In this document: piece by piece, positions 41,535 to 52,600 of the stretch
Position numbering within the stretch: the first letter of the stretch is position 1
How the letters are laid out: each line of letters begins with the position of its first letter
Assembly (NCBI GenBank): GCA_018136815.1
Contig: CM030935.1
Span: 248,001-312,000 of the forward strand
From: Isochrysis galbana
Taxonomy: Eukaryota; Haptophyta; Isochrysidales; Isochrysidaceae
Direction: 5' to 3'
DNA length: 64,000 bases
Made by a program: the position numbers and the translations under genes
Notes under the pieces: model-generated
Seen by the model: only the letters and a program-made list of their open reading frames with translations
Told to the model about the DNA's origin: nothing
The model's database searches: none

Positions 41535-41705
41535 TTAAGTAGCGCACGAGGGGAAGAGCCGCAAGGCAGGTTGGGGGAGAAAGGAAGGGTCAGGGGCGTG
41601 GCTACAAAGTACAAAGTAGAGTCCCGGAGTCATGTGCCATGTGCATGTGCGAGGAGAGGGAGAGAATCTCGGAGTGAGAGAATTTTAAAAGGTTTTAAAA
41701 CTTAG
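41535..41705 (+). repeat. Family G tail, copy
   Basis: GCGCACGAGGGGAAGAGCCG, GCAAGGCAGGTTGGGGGAG and GGGGCGTGGCTAC lead to an A/T end (AATTTTAAAAGG). Confidence 0.6.
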
Positions 41706-41820
41706 TTGTATACAGTTGTACAAACACATCCTGATATAGGCCAACGGTATATCAGCGCATGGATTCAACCCTCATGACAATGTTTCGTTGCTTGTCACAC
41801 TATTCGCAACGGCTCATGGC

Positions 41821-42855
41821 TCATCCCAGGGACTCAATGCTGCTACTCGCTGAAGTTTGCCCCAAGGCCGCAAGGACCTTGGCCGAGCTGGCCATCGACG
41901 CGTAGTAGCTGCCCGCGTCCGCAAAGTCACTCTCTCTCACGGGCTGTACCACCGCGACACCAGGCGCGCCAGTATCCTCGCAGGCAAAGGGACCAACCTG
42001 CGTGCGCACAAGTGCTGTCATGTGCGCTGCCGATCCGACGGCTCGGGCCAGGTCAACGATAAGAGTGCGCACATACGTCCCACCTCCACACCGAACATTG
42101 AGCCCGAATGTCCCCGTCGCCTCATCCAAGTGCGTCACCTCCAGGTGGTGTATCGTCACCTCACGAGGCTCGACGTCCTCCTCCGACACCTTCCCCGCGC
42201 GGGCAAGTTCGTGGAGCCGCTTCCCGTCCCGGCGCAGTGCCGAGTAGATGGGCGGCCTCTGCAGAATGGTCCCAGTGAGCCCGGCGGCCGCTTCGCGCAA
42301 ATCGGCAAGGGATACGTGCGTGGTGGCCGCTCGGCGTATGACCTCGCCCATAATGTCCTGCGTGTCCGTCTCCTCGCCGAGCTTGGCTGTAGCGCGGTAT
42401 GCCTTCCCCCCCTTTAGGTAGCCGTCCAACCCCTTGCACCCCATGCCAACGCCGAGCACTAATAGACCTTCCGCCATAGGGTCCAGAGTGCCTCCGTGCC
42501 CCACCTTGAGGCGTGAGCGCCGTTTGAATACGTGGCCGGCTTTCCTCAGGTCCCCCTCCATGCAGCCGCGCGCCTTAGCCACCACGTCGAAGCTGGTCCA
42601 GTTTTGAGGCTTGTATGCCACCACAATGCCGTTGGGCTTTGGAGGCAGCTCGCCAGCAGCAGGTTCGGGGCGCACGAGTAGCGATACGTCCGCGTCCGGT
42701 CTAGGGGCTGCAAATGAGGTCTCGCATGCGAGTGCCTGACGTGTGCGACGAGGGCGTCCAGAATGCATTGCGAAGCGCGGAGCGCACTGCGCCAGGGGCG
42801 AGCGGAAGCTGATGATTCTCGTGAACGCGGCAGAAGCGAGAAAGATGGAGAGCAT
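41821..42855 (-). CDS. tRNA pseudouridine-55 synthase (TruB/Pus4 family)
   Basis: A single frame of 344 residues from ATG 42855. TruB/Pus4 isomerises U55 in the TΨC arm of tRNA. Residues ~75–90 read NGIVVAYKPQNWTSFDVV (motif I), then LKVGHGGTLDPMAEGLLVLG with the catalytic Asp (~125), YLKGGKAYRATAKLGEETDT, ILQRPPIYSALRRDGKRLHE and GGTYVRTLIVDLARAVG, all standard for the family. The ~70 residues before motif I are basic and Ser/Ala-rich (MLSIFLASAAFTRIISFRSP), so a mitochondrial or plastid targeting peptide is likely. The upstream extension to 43020 has no ATG. No intron is needed. Confidence 0.93.
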   Translation of the reverse strand: MLSIFLASAAFTRIISFRSPLAQCAPRFAMHSGRPRRTRQALACETSFAAPRPDADVSLLVRPEPAAGELPPKPNGIVVAYKPQNWTSFDVVAKARGCMEGDLRKAGHVFKRRSRLKVGHGGTLDPMAEGLLVLGVGMGCKGLDGYLKGGKAYRATAKLGEETDTQDIMGEVIRRAATTHVSLADLREAAAGLTGTILQRPPIYSALRRDGKRLHELARAGKVSEEDVEPREVTIHHLEVTHLDEATGTFGLNVRCGGGTYVRTLIVDLARAVGSAAHMTALVRTQVGPFACEDTGAPGVAVVQPVRESDFADAGSYYASMASSAKVLAALGQTSASSSIESLG

Positions 42856-43487
42856 GTGAGCCTCCGCCCTCCTGCGGCGGTGAGTGGAAAGAGAGGCCGC
42901 ATTGTAAGATGTGCGATCGAGCTGCGCGACTACCCACGGCTCGTCGGCGGCAGCGGCGTGATGCTGGGGGCTGTGGCAGCGTGTTGCAGTTGGCAAGAGG
43001 ATGGGTTTCCAACCCGCCAATGATTAGTTCGCGCCTCGCTTAAGCGCATCCTCAGTAACCGGCACAGTCTGGGGACCGTCGCTGTGCTGGTGTGCCAATA
43101 GGATGCGCATGCATGAGTGCCGCTGCGGGCATGCGGCAAGGCGGCAGAGTGGAAAGGGAAGGGAGGAGGGGCGGCGCTCACGGCGGCACACAGAGCGGAG
43201 GGGGAGGGAGGGGTTGCGTGCCCTCACGCGTACTCTACATTCTAGTCGAGTAAAAAGTAGAGTACAAAATGGGTTCGTTCGTTCGTTCGAGGGCTGGCTG
43301 GGAGAAAACAAAACCATCTGAAGATTCTGGGCTACACACCTGACACCTGCTACCTACTAGGTCTAGGTCTCCCTATATCTACTTATACATCGCCCTTCTT
43401 TCCCCTCCCTCCACCACCTCCCTTGCTCCTTGCTCCCCTTCATTCCTTTTCCCTCGGTTTCAGGGGTCCGGCTCCGGTGCAAGGTCG
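42856..43487. other. Upstream region of the TruB gene
   Basis: Paired TACTCTA (43231–43237) and TAGAGTA (43258–43264) and a (GTTC)n run (43274–43287) are the only patterns. No gene is supported. Confidence 0.3.
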
Positions 43488-43580
43488 CGTGTCGCGTTCC
43501 GTCAAATATGGAATATGGGACATCACTCAATTGAGCCATCAAATGTCCATAGTCGTAGTCGTTACAAAAATATTCATACA
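43488..43580 (+). repeat. ATGTCC-containing dispersed repeat, best copy
   Basis: GCGTTCCGTCAAATATGG leads to GGGACATCACTCAATTGAG and CCATCAAATGTCCATAGTC, an imperfect inverted repeat around TCAATTGA. Copies lie at 1311, 15525, 20005 (−) and 23818. Confidence 0.65.
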
Positions 43581-44204
43581 TGTGAAGGTTTTGTTTTGAG
43601 AGTATGGTTAGAAACAACTACTTATTATAAGGCGCGCCGCCGATGCAGGATGCAGGCTTATTTATTGGTGAGTCACGTGTGGCGTGTGGGGAGACACCCT
43701 TCATCCTTCATGCACAGGCCGGCTTCTTCTCCCGATGCTTCAGTCACAGTCACGTGTGGGGAGACACCCTTCATGCCCTGGCCGGCTTCTTCTCCACGAG
43801 GTCTACGCCCAGTTGTTGGAACAGGTTCGCGATGCTCTCGCGTTCTGGGTGGCCGATACTCACAATTTTTCTCGACACTTGTCGTAGGGCGGTCAAACAG
43901 GGTTTTTTATTAGGGATGAAAAATGACCATCTCACCGTTGAGGGAATTTCAGGAATTTATCCGGTAGAAACTTCACAATACACCCAACTAGCACATATCC
44001 GGGCCCCATTGGCCATTGGGACCCAGGCCCCCACTTGAGCCCCCACAACAAAATGTAACCACAAATAATGACGAGAAAGACGCTAAAGTCGGAAAGGGCT
44101 TTGAAGAGCTCAACTTCAAATCGAGACCGGGCGCGGTGCATCATGCCCGTTTTCGACGATCCATCCATATGGGGGCGGTGAGAATATCGATAATTTTAAT
44201 TTTA
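43581..44204. other. Unassigned; short direct repeat
   Basis: GTGTGGGGAGACACCCTTCA occurs at about 43684 and 43755, followed in both by GGCCGGCTTCTTCTCC, a ~70-bp direct repeat. Nothing else is supported. Confidence 0.4.
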
Positions 44205-44625
44205 CAAATTACAGTGGGTGAAAACCCAGTGAGCAGTGAGGCGGACCGACGGACCGAACTACGTCGGGCGACGGGCGACTCACGAGGGAAAAGCATCGGG
44301 TCATCGGGGGGGGGGGGGGGGGGGGGGGCTCTCGTAAAAAAAGGCCCTTACCAGCTACCAGCTTATCAGTTACCAGCTTCCAGCTTGCACCGCGAGCGGT
44401 CCTCGATCCTCGAGGAATAAATGACTGAGATTCGAGTAACCTGCGCCACTAGGGTACTCGGTACTCTCATCGACCTTGAGTCACTCCCTCCTATCTCCCT
44501 CCTGTCACCAGCCGCCCCTCTCCCTCTCCGCTCGTTTGGTAACGCAAACGGGGCCCATTTCCATTTCTCACCGCACTCCATACTCCATACTCCATCGGGG
44601 GGGGGGGGGGGGCAAAACCTCCACG
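44205..44625 (+). repeat. Family F 5' half, copy
   Basis: It runs from GGGTGAAAACCCAG through a G run (44308–44328), GAGCGGTCCTCGATCCTCG and CTCCCTCCTGTCACCAGCC to GGTAACGCAAACGGG and CACTCCAT…CATCGGGGG, collinear with 9130–9480 reversed and 3660–3810. Confidence 0.6.
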
Positions 44626-45286
44626 ACGTGTACGGTCAGGACCGCTACCACGAACAAGCGCGAGCTTGTTCAATGGCCGATGTCTGTCCTTGTAGCAGCA
44701 CGCAACTTAGCATTCGATTGTTCAATGATCTGTGGGCGGCCTTTGACGGTGAAGCGAGTCACACACGTAAATACACAGGCTTGGTTGAGCAAAGGATATC
44801 GCTATTGAGGCGATGCGTGCAGCGTCTCGGTATGCCAGCTTTTTCCATGTCTGTCAGATGCAAACCGGTAGCAACTGCACATGGACTGCGGCGATAGCGC
44901 GATGTCATACAGCGGGCATTGCGAATAGGGCGAGTTGCGGTGCGCGTCAGATGACCTATCGCCTTTCCGAGTGCACAGTATAGGTGGAGGCAGGGGGAGC
45001 GGCGCCACACCTTGAGCGGTCCGGTGGTATGCACGGTACAGCGCCGCGTCATGTAGAAGCCGCCTTGGAACCACTGATCAGCGAGCGCAGTGATGTTTCA
45101 CAGGCATCGTGCGGCGTGATTGGCTGGCGCATTCCGGAAGGGGGCGGCGATTGGGCTGGAAGGAATGTTCTGCAAGCTCCACAGCACGCCCGCTCACGTG
45201 TAGTGGAACGTGACGTCCGCCCACCGATCCCTATGTGGAGGAGGTTCAGGTGCATGGTTGTGATCCTGGCGTCTCTGTTGACATAC
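44626..45286. other. Probable downstream exons of the 45287–45562 gene
   Basis: On − several short frames (for example WFQGGFYMTRRCTVHTTGP at about 45000–45065) look protein-like and may belong to the gene that starts at 45562, but I could not define splice borders with consistent phase. Confidence 0.3.
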
Positions 45287-45562
45287 GGCGCTAAGCTTTC
45301 TTTGCTGCTTCCGGTACGTCGGTTGCCGCGGCTGGAAAGGTCCGGCGCAAAGCGCTTCGGCGTACGATGCTGTCATTCGGGGAGCGGAGCGCGTGCGCAG
45401 TTGGAACTCTGGCAGCGGGTCCCATCGCTCTCCGTCGGCGGTGATGATAGAGTCGGATCGCTCTCCCCCGTCGGCTAATGGCCGCTCCTTGCTCGTGCAA
45501 CAGCCAGGCAGTTCTACGACTGTCCACTCCTCCGAGTCGGGCGGCAGGGAGGAGGACACCAT
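45287..45562 (-). CDS. First exon of an unidentified gene
   Basis: ATG at 45562 opens a 92-codon frame (MVSSSLPPDSEEWTVVELPG … PTYRKQQRKLSA) that ends at a strong donor GCC|GTATGT (45286). Downstream exons probably lie in 44626–45230, undefined. No domain is recognised. Confidence 0.4.
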
Positions 45563-45842
45563 GGGAGGGGGAAAAGAAAGGGGAGAGAAAGGGGAGAGAG
45601 GGGGAGGGGAGGGACGACGAGGGAAAGGGGGAGGGGAGGGGGAGGGGGAGGGGGGAAGGGAAGTGCCGCCGGGTGGAAGTGGGCAGTAGGCGGCGGGCTG
45701 CTGGGGGAGGGGGAGTGAGGGAGCCACGCAAGGTAATCGACTGGTGAGGTACATGCCAGAGCCGCTATCTTATGTGATTGGGTGGAGAGAGAGAAGAGTT
45801 GGGGGGGGGGGGGGGGGGGGAGCTGACTGAGGAGTGACGCCG

Positions 45843-45878
<36 letters not shown>

Positions 45879-46129
45879 AGAAGAAGAAGGAGGGTCGGTC
45901 CAGTCCACGGACGACCCGCGTCTCGCAGCTTGGCATGGGGTAACTTTACTTTACCAGGTACAAGTACAAGTACAAGCGGAAGACGGAAGGTTAGAACTTC
46001 AGATCGATAGGGCGGTCAACCAGGGGCGTTTTAACTTTTAGTCAGGGTTGGGCTGCATTTTTTGACCGTGGCGCGATGCCCTATAAAAAAGCTCCAGGGG
46101 GGGCTACCTGACGCTACGAAAATATTCGC
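45563..46129. other. Purine-rich promoter-like region and microsatellites
   Basis: It holds G/GA tracts at 45563–45665, a G run at 45798–45820, (GA)n at 45845–45877 and (GAA)n at 45877–45889. No gene is supported. Confidence 0.4.
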
Positions 46130-48610
46130 CAAGAAATGGTGCGATTCGCCCCCCCTCTCGCCCCCTCCGTCCTCCGTCACGCACGCTCACGCTCTTACCC
46201 TCTACCCGGGCTCTCGAGGCTTGGAACGGAGGTACCACGGCAGCCCTGCTCGCTGCGCAAGCGAGAGAGACGTCGACCTCGTACGCGTACGACCGACACT
46301 AGGCGTCTTTTGAAGCGTGGTGCGCGTCGCAGAATCTCAGTTCCTTGCCGGCGACTCCACACATGGTGGAGGCGTACGTTGGTGCTGTTGCAGAGAGGGG
46401 CACCGTCGCGACGTCCAGCTTGTAGCCGTACCTCTCCGCTATCAAAACTCGGTCCACTCGGACTTCGGATTCGACAGGCCAGCGTCTGGCCACCTTGTCT
46501 CGCTCGTCCGGCGAGGGCGGGCCCGCTCGCAGGCTGGAGCGAAGACGTTCGATACGCGCGTACCGCTGCCAGCCGAGGCTATCCTCAAGGTACTCGAGGG
46601 GGCTCGCACTGTCTCACTGTCTCGACGCTCGATGACGTACGTTAGCATCTGGCCATCACGTTGGCCTTCCTTTTTATGGGCCGTCAAGACATCTACTCTC
46701 ATCTCTCGATTTCGGCGTGGACGACTCGTATACCTTTGGCTCAGGCCGACGGAAAAGCAACGCAAGCACCACGCATACGCTCAGCGGCGAATAGTCCGCA
46801 TTAGGGGTAAGCACAAGTATCCCTCAAAAGACGCCCAAATATCCATGCAAAATATCTGCGATATATCCATTCGAAAGCCCAAATATCCAGAAAATATCCA
46901 TTCGTAAAAGCTTTGCATATGGTATGTGTAGCTAGGTTGCTCAACATATTAAAGCCACATGCTGTTGTATTCAGGCCTTTTGGCGCCAAAAGGCCTGAAT
47001 ACAGCACATGCATATATATGTCACATAGATAGATAGAACACATCAAGAGCCCTGTTTCTTGCGTTTGTTGCGATTGTATCGCAACATCACCGACACTTCC
47101 AATTGATCCGACAACGACCGGACCCGATGAGCACCAAACGAACACTGCATCAAAGAGCAAGAGAACACGCGCTCACACGAAGCAGAATTAGGAGAGAGGC
47201 AAAATGTTATTCGAATTCGAGCAGCCAATGCCCACGTGGGGAATTTCGAGTGGTTGGATGCCCACCAGGCTAGGACGTCTCTTGAAAAACCTTCCACGTC
47301 GGAATGGTCGATGTGTGTACCTTGTACCTTGGCAGGAAAGTAGGTAGGAAGAGAGCTCTCGCTGCAACCCATTACTCACATCGTGGATATTAGCAAAGCA
47401 TGCCAAGGCGCTGAGACGCTGCACCAAAGCTCATCGACCCGCCCGTATGCAAACGCAAACGCCGGGTTGAATGCGCGTAGGAGCCCTGTGAAGTGTGAAG
47501 CGGTGCTGCTCCTTGCAACAAAATGGAGCGGCACATCGGTCCTCTAAACGATCCTCGAGATATATGAGAACGCGCCGGAGAGACTTGTTGCACAAGGCCC
47601 CTCCATTGAGTAAGACTGTGAAGATGTTAGCCTAATATCTAGATATTAGGCTATCTACTTCCAAAAAGCACTATCTATATCTAGCATCTAGCTAGAAAGC
47701 GCTAGGCCACTATTTGCATCTATCTAGATAGCTATGGGCGCCAAACCTAGTAATAAACTATTAATAGGTACCTAACCAAGGCCGTAGGGCATGGGCGGGC
47801 TTGCCAGCACCTTGCGCAAGCAAGCCTTGCAGGCGAAACGGCAACTAACTATGGAGCTAACTACAGTTAAACATGTTTACTGATCTATAACCCAAATAAC
47901 CTGTATAGATATCCCAGCAAGAGCCCAAATATCCCTGAAATATCTAGAGATATCTATGTGGAGCAAATCCACCCAAATATCCAAGACAAATATCCGGATA
48001 CTTGTGCTTACCCCTAGTCCGCATTCCCGTGAACCCGCCTCCCTCTCACGGCATCCCATCGGCGATCCCTCGTCAAATTGTCGTTTTGGCGCGCAGGTAC
48101 ATGCGCATGAGGCTCGCATCTAAAGGCGTAAGCGCTTTCTTCTTCCAACTCCCACAAGAGAAGCCACCGACGACAGCGTCTATGTCGAGGTGGGTGGAGC
48201 AGACTCTCCGTAGGTACAAGTACAGGTACGACATATCCATATCCGCCCCGACGGGTTTTGCTTACTTAGGCCATTCTATCCGCTCCGGAGCGTCTTCGGC
48301 AGCGGGCAGCGGAGGCCATCAAGGTCCCCAGAGCTAGGGGAGATTGGGAGATTGGCTGGGCGGTTGGGCACCCGGCACTCCGACTCCGACTACGGCGAAG
48401 CATTACATAGACCCTACGGTAGGCCCCTCCGACGCGGCGTATGCTTTGTTGGGTCGGCTTCTCGACTACGAATACTCCGTGGACGGCGGGCGCTTCTCGC
48501 TTCTCGACCTCGCGCTAGACAGCCCGTTTCCGCCCTTCTTCTTCTCTTCCCTCTTCTTCCTTCGCTACCGCGAAGAGGGGTGTGGATGGCATATCTTCTA
48601 TCTTCCATCC
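46130..48610 (+). mobile_element. Broken tyrosine-recombinase element remnant
   Basis: On both sides of the hAT insertion are pieces that resemble tyrosine recombinases of eukaryotic mobile elements (Crypton or DIRS-like): LRPTEK before it and GFAYLGHSIRSGASSAA and KHYIDPTVGPSDAAYALLG after it. The order fits a recombinase C-terminal domain with its HxxR-type box. No reverse transcriptase is seen, so Crypton and DIRS cannot be told apart. The element is broken in many places and is interrupted by the ~1.2-kb transposon at 46803–48015; it is older than that insertion. Confidence 0.55.
46803..48015 (-). mobile_element. hAT-superfamily DNA transposon, internally deleted
   Basis: The left end AGGGGTAAGCACAAGTATCC (46803–46822) is repeated inverted at 47996–48015. 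Outside both ends lies the direct repeat AGTCCGCATT (46793–46802 and 48016–48025); hAT elements normally duplicate 8 bp, so two bases may be chance. Subterminal AAATATCC repeats are present on both sides. On − a frame at about 47043–47372 reads VLAWWASNHSKFPTWALAAR … SPNSASCERVFSC … RSLSDQLEVSVMLRYN, the hAT C-terminal dimerisation domain (WW, FP, A, S..SERVFS, L). The N-terminal catalytic part is missing, so the copy is non-autonomous. A palindrome (46976–47005, GGCGCCAAAAGGCC…) and (CTAGATAG)n near 47640–47740 lie inside. Confidence 0.8.
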
Positions 48611-49195
48611 GATGGTGTCTCTAGCTAGCATAGTGTGAATGTTCGATTTCACAGTGACCGTCGTTCACACAAGCGGCGCTCGAGACTCTTCGGCTTTCGC
48701 TCTCCCACCCTCCCATCCCATTGTTAGGCTGTCTGTGTGCCGTAGGGAATTCGACTATCCTACAAGGCATATCTTCCATCCGATGGTGTCTCTAGCTAGC
48801 ATAGTATGAATGTTCGATTTCACAGTGACCGTCGTTCACACAAGCGGCGCTCGAGACTCTTCGGCTTTCGCTCTCCCACCCTCCCATCTCATTGTTAGGC
48901 TGTCTGTGTGCCGTAGGGAATTCAACTATCCTACAACCTACAAGGCATATCTTCCATCCGATGGTGTCTCTAGCTAGCATAGTGTGAATGTTCGATTTCA
49001 CAGTGACCGTCGTCGTTCACACAAGCGGCGCTCGAGGCTCGAGACTCGAGACTCTTCGGCTTTCGCTCTCCCACCCTCCCATCCCATTGTTAGGCTGTCT
49101 GTGTGCCGTAGGGAATGCAACTATCCTACAGGGCATATATCTTCCATCCGATGGTGTCTCTAGCTAGCATACTAAGTGTGAATGGATCATGCAGC
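48588..49195 (+). repeat. Tandem array, 168–189-bp unit, 3.3 copies
   Basis: Units start with GCATAT(AT)CTTCCATCCGATGG at 48588, 48777, 48945 and 49133. Each contains CTCTAGCTAGCATAGT, GTTCGATTTCACAGTGACCG, AAGCGGCGCTCGAG and CTTTCGCTCTCCCACCC, and ends with CGTAGGGAAT. The fourth is partial. A diverged relative lies at 59556–59760. Confidence 0.8.
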
Positions 49196-49659
49196 CCCTG
49201 CCCCTGGCCGCTGTGGCATGTTACCCAGACGCGTCTTCACAAGACGCTCTATCTACCATTTCTAACGTCCCCCCCCCTGCTCTCCCTGCTTCACTTCTCC
49301 CTCCCCCTCCTCTCTACTCTAGAGTACTCGACTCTAGAGAGAGAGGAGAGTAGCCTAGAGTACTCTAGGAGTACTCTACTCTTCTCTACTCTACTCTAGA
49401 GTAGAGAGTAGAGCTAGAGAATCTCCTTCTCTCTCTCTCCTCTCCTCGGCGCTCTCCTCGGGGCGCTTGCCGTCCCTTCCGCCTCGGCCCACCACCCTCA
49501 CGCTCTTGCCTCCATCGTGCCTTCCTCTCCCACCTTGTCCTCGTTCTCCGTCTCCGCCTCCGCGCTCGTCTCCATCTCCCGTTTCCTCGCCGCTGCTCTC
49601 CTTTCACCTCGTCCCTTTCTCCCTTGCCTCCCTTCCCCTTTTCCTGCTTCTTTTACCCG
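49196..49659. promoter_or_regulatory. CTCTAGAG-rich upstream region of the large ORF
   Basis: Bases 49310–49425 are a dense mix of CTCTAGAG, TACTCTA and TAGAGTA palindromes. After that comes a C/T-rich stretch up to the ATG at 49660, as expected of a pyrimidine-rich leader. Confidence 0.5.
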
Positions 49660-52600
49660 ATGCAGACGGCCAACACTGCCTCCCCCTGTTCTACCAAAGA
49701 GGCCTCTGAGCCGGGCAACGGCGGCCTCGGCGCGTCTGATGGCGCGCCTGTCTTCGGCACATCGCCCGGTCAAGCCATGCCGCAGCCTCTGAGAGGGACG
49801 GGGGAACAGAGTACACCGCTCACTGCCCATCGCTCGATGTCTGCTTCATCTGCCCTCCTTCCTGCCCCGCCCATCGAGTTTGGGGAGGGGGAGAAGAGTC
49901 CAAGGGCTGGGCAGCACTTCAGAACGCAGTGCGAGCGGCATGCAACCTCTATCCTCGTCGGTGAGAGCTCGGCGCGGAACAGCTCGACACCACTCTCAGG
50001 CCAGCTCACGCCGCTCTTCGAAGGTGGCGCAGTCGAAGGTGACGCAGAGGTGGAGATGCACTTCGGCGGAAGCGGATCATGCACACCCGATCCGGTGCCA
50101 CTCGCTGGGCTCATCGACTTTGGAGGTTTCAGTATGAGCGGGAATACAGCCGGTCCGACTAGCGCGGCGGGCGAGCCCCAATCGCACGTACGTACGATGA
50201 GCACGCTAAGCCGACCAATCGTCCCCCCATGCAGTGACATATTCTTGGTGCCCGCATCCGCGCCGCCCGTCTCCCGTCAAGTCGCTCCTGTTCAGCCGCC
50301 AGCACTGCCGGTGAGCCTCGGGCTCGTCGAAGCCACAGAGCGGCCGAGCAGTGGCACTTGCCCGCCGCCGGCCGCCACCCTTGGGTTGGCGGTGCACGTT
50401 GGCGCGGGAGTGCGCTGCAAAAGCGGCAGGGGATCGGATGATGTGAGATGCGCGCGTGACGTGGTCGATCTATCCCACAGGCCTCACGAGAAGGCCGGAG
50501 CGCAGCCAGTTCAGTGCGTGGTGCACACGGCTAGCCCCGATGGCGAGCACACCAGCGGCGCATTCAATTCCATCCGCTCGCGCACTCCTTCACCACCGTT
50601 GCTGCCGGACCGTCTAGGGCTCTGTGCAGTCGTGCGAGGCCGCAGCCCAATCGAGCGCAAGCCACATGCGCAACGGCGGCCGGAAGATGCCGATGATGAG
50701 CTATCGGCCGCTGTCGGTGACGCATACGAGGGCGCTGTATCACGTTGCCCCTCGCGCCACGAGTCCGGCTCCAGCCAACGGCCTGGTGCGTCGGTGATGA
50801 GCATAGCCCCTACACCCTCCGCTTCGCCCTTCTGCTCCACCTCACCAGCCGCCTCGCCACCCGAGGCGTCCGCCTCCACCGGACGTGTGCCTATCTTGCT
50901 CACGCAGAGGCCATACTCAGCGAGCTTCATCAGTACGAGTCCCCACTCCAGCGATCGGAGCATCACGGCGAGTAGGATGCATAGTACCAGTAGTATTACT
51001 TTTAAGGTCAACAGCCTCAGCCCACCTACAAGCGTGTGGAGTGCGGAGCCACTCTCTGCAAGTCGGGGCGCAGCGGGCCAGGGGCGGAGCACACCGGTGA
51101 GCAGAGGCGGGCACTGCCAGCGCGGCGGGCCGGGCACATACGCCACCAGATTGGGCCGCCACGGTGCCAACAGCAGCTGTGAAATATGCACATATGGCAG
51201 CGGTGGCGCCGCGAAAGGTGCGGGGCGCAGTGGGAACGGCGGCGGCAGCCGGTGTGGGGGTAGCACCGCCAGTGAGGGCGACAGCCACAGCCTCACAAGA
51301 CGCTGCCGTCGTAACGGTAAAGGTGGCCACGACTACGGGGGATTCATCAATGACACGACCCTCGCATCCTACTCGGACCCACACACACCTCGCTTTCTCG
51401 ACTTCGCCGAATCCTTCCTGCGCTCCTTTTCGTTTTTGAACACGCCGCCGGGCGTCGACCCTCATCGCACGGATGACTCCAATGAGGTGAGCGCGACGAG
51501 GGCAGCCGCGGAGAGGGCGGCCGCCGCAGCCGCTGCAGCCTTCGCTGAGGGTGGCCACGAGCTCAGCTGGGGAGTGGGTGGTGCAGTTCCCGAAACCAGC
51601 CCGGGACCTGTCGGAGGCCCTTGCGGCGACAGCTTCGCTGGCGGCGTCGAGGACGTGGAATGTGCCCCGCCCAGCGCCGCTGTCGTCAGCCGGGAGCGAC
51701 CTTTCATTGTGCCAAGGGCACACGTAGGCGGGCCGCTGATCGTCGAAGGCGCGGTCAGCGGCGCCCGCCGAAGCGTGACAGGGCAAGACAGTAAAGAGGT
51801 GATAGCGCTGAGCCAGGCGCTACGGCGGCAAAAGGCGCGTACCCAGTCACTCGAGGTGCAGCTTGCCACCGCGACGCGAGAGCTGCGCGACTTGCGGCTT
51901 GCCACCAAGAGTGCTCTGGCCAAAACCCAAGACGAGCCAGACGCAATTGATAAGGTGACCGAAGCGCACACCAGCGGCGTCGACCCCGACGGCGCAAGCT
52001 CCGGGGTGACTATTAGATGTGGCCCGCATCACCCGGCCTCTTCACACAGTCGGCCGCCTTGGCGAAATCCGATGGACAAGTCGTCGCCGTCTCATAAGGC
52101 GAGCACTGCTGCCAGCGCTGCGCACAATTGGCAGTCGTCCAATGCCAGCGGGCCCGCTACGTGCACTCGTGCCGCCGCACCGGGCCCCACCGACCCAATG
52201 GTGCGGGGCATGGCTGTACCCAGCGGGGCTCAGGGCGCGTGCGCAGAGCGAGGACCGGCGCATTCGTCGTTGCCATCTGCGTCAGGGGGAGCTTACACAT
52301 GGGCCGTAGCGGGACAGACAAGCGGGGCGGCCGTAGGTGCGGCCACTGTGGTACCTACCACGTGGCCTCGTGCGCAAGGCGATGATGGGCTGCCCCCCAC
52401 CCCCTCCTCGCTCGTGCCGTCCAGACTTAGCCGCCCTCCAACGCCTCCGGCCGGCGCGTCAGGAGGCTCGGGGGCATCGGCCGGCGTTCTGCCTTCGTCC
52501 GAGCACGCGAAAGGGATGGCGGAATTAGTTGTGGCTGCGGCGGAGTTGCGCGCCGCGCAGGACTCTGTCGCGCAGCAAGCCGCAGCCATCGGGCAGATGG

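Noticed and set aside
42856-43020. TruB start at 43020 (55 extra residues)
   Set aside because: The codon there is TTG; the first ATG in frame is 42855 and it begins a targeting-like sequence.
43881-44135. Possible tRNA or snRNA near the TTCAAATCGAGACC motif
   Set aside because: No cloverleaf stems could be paired around it.
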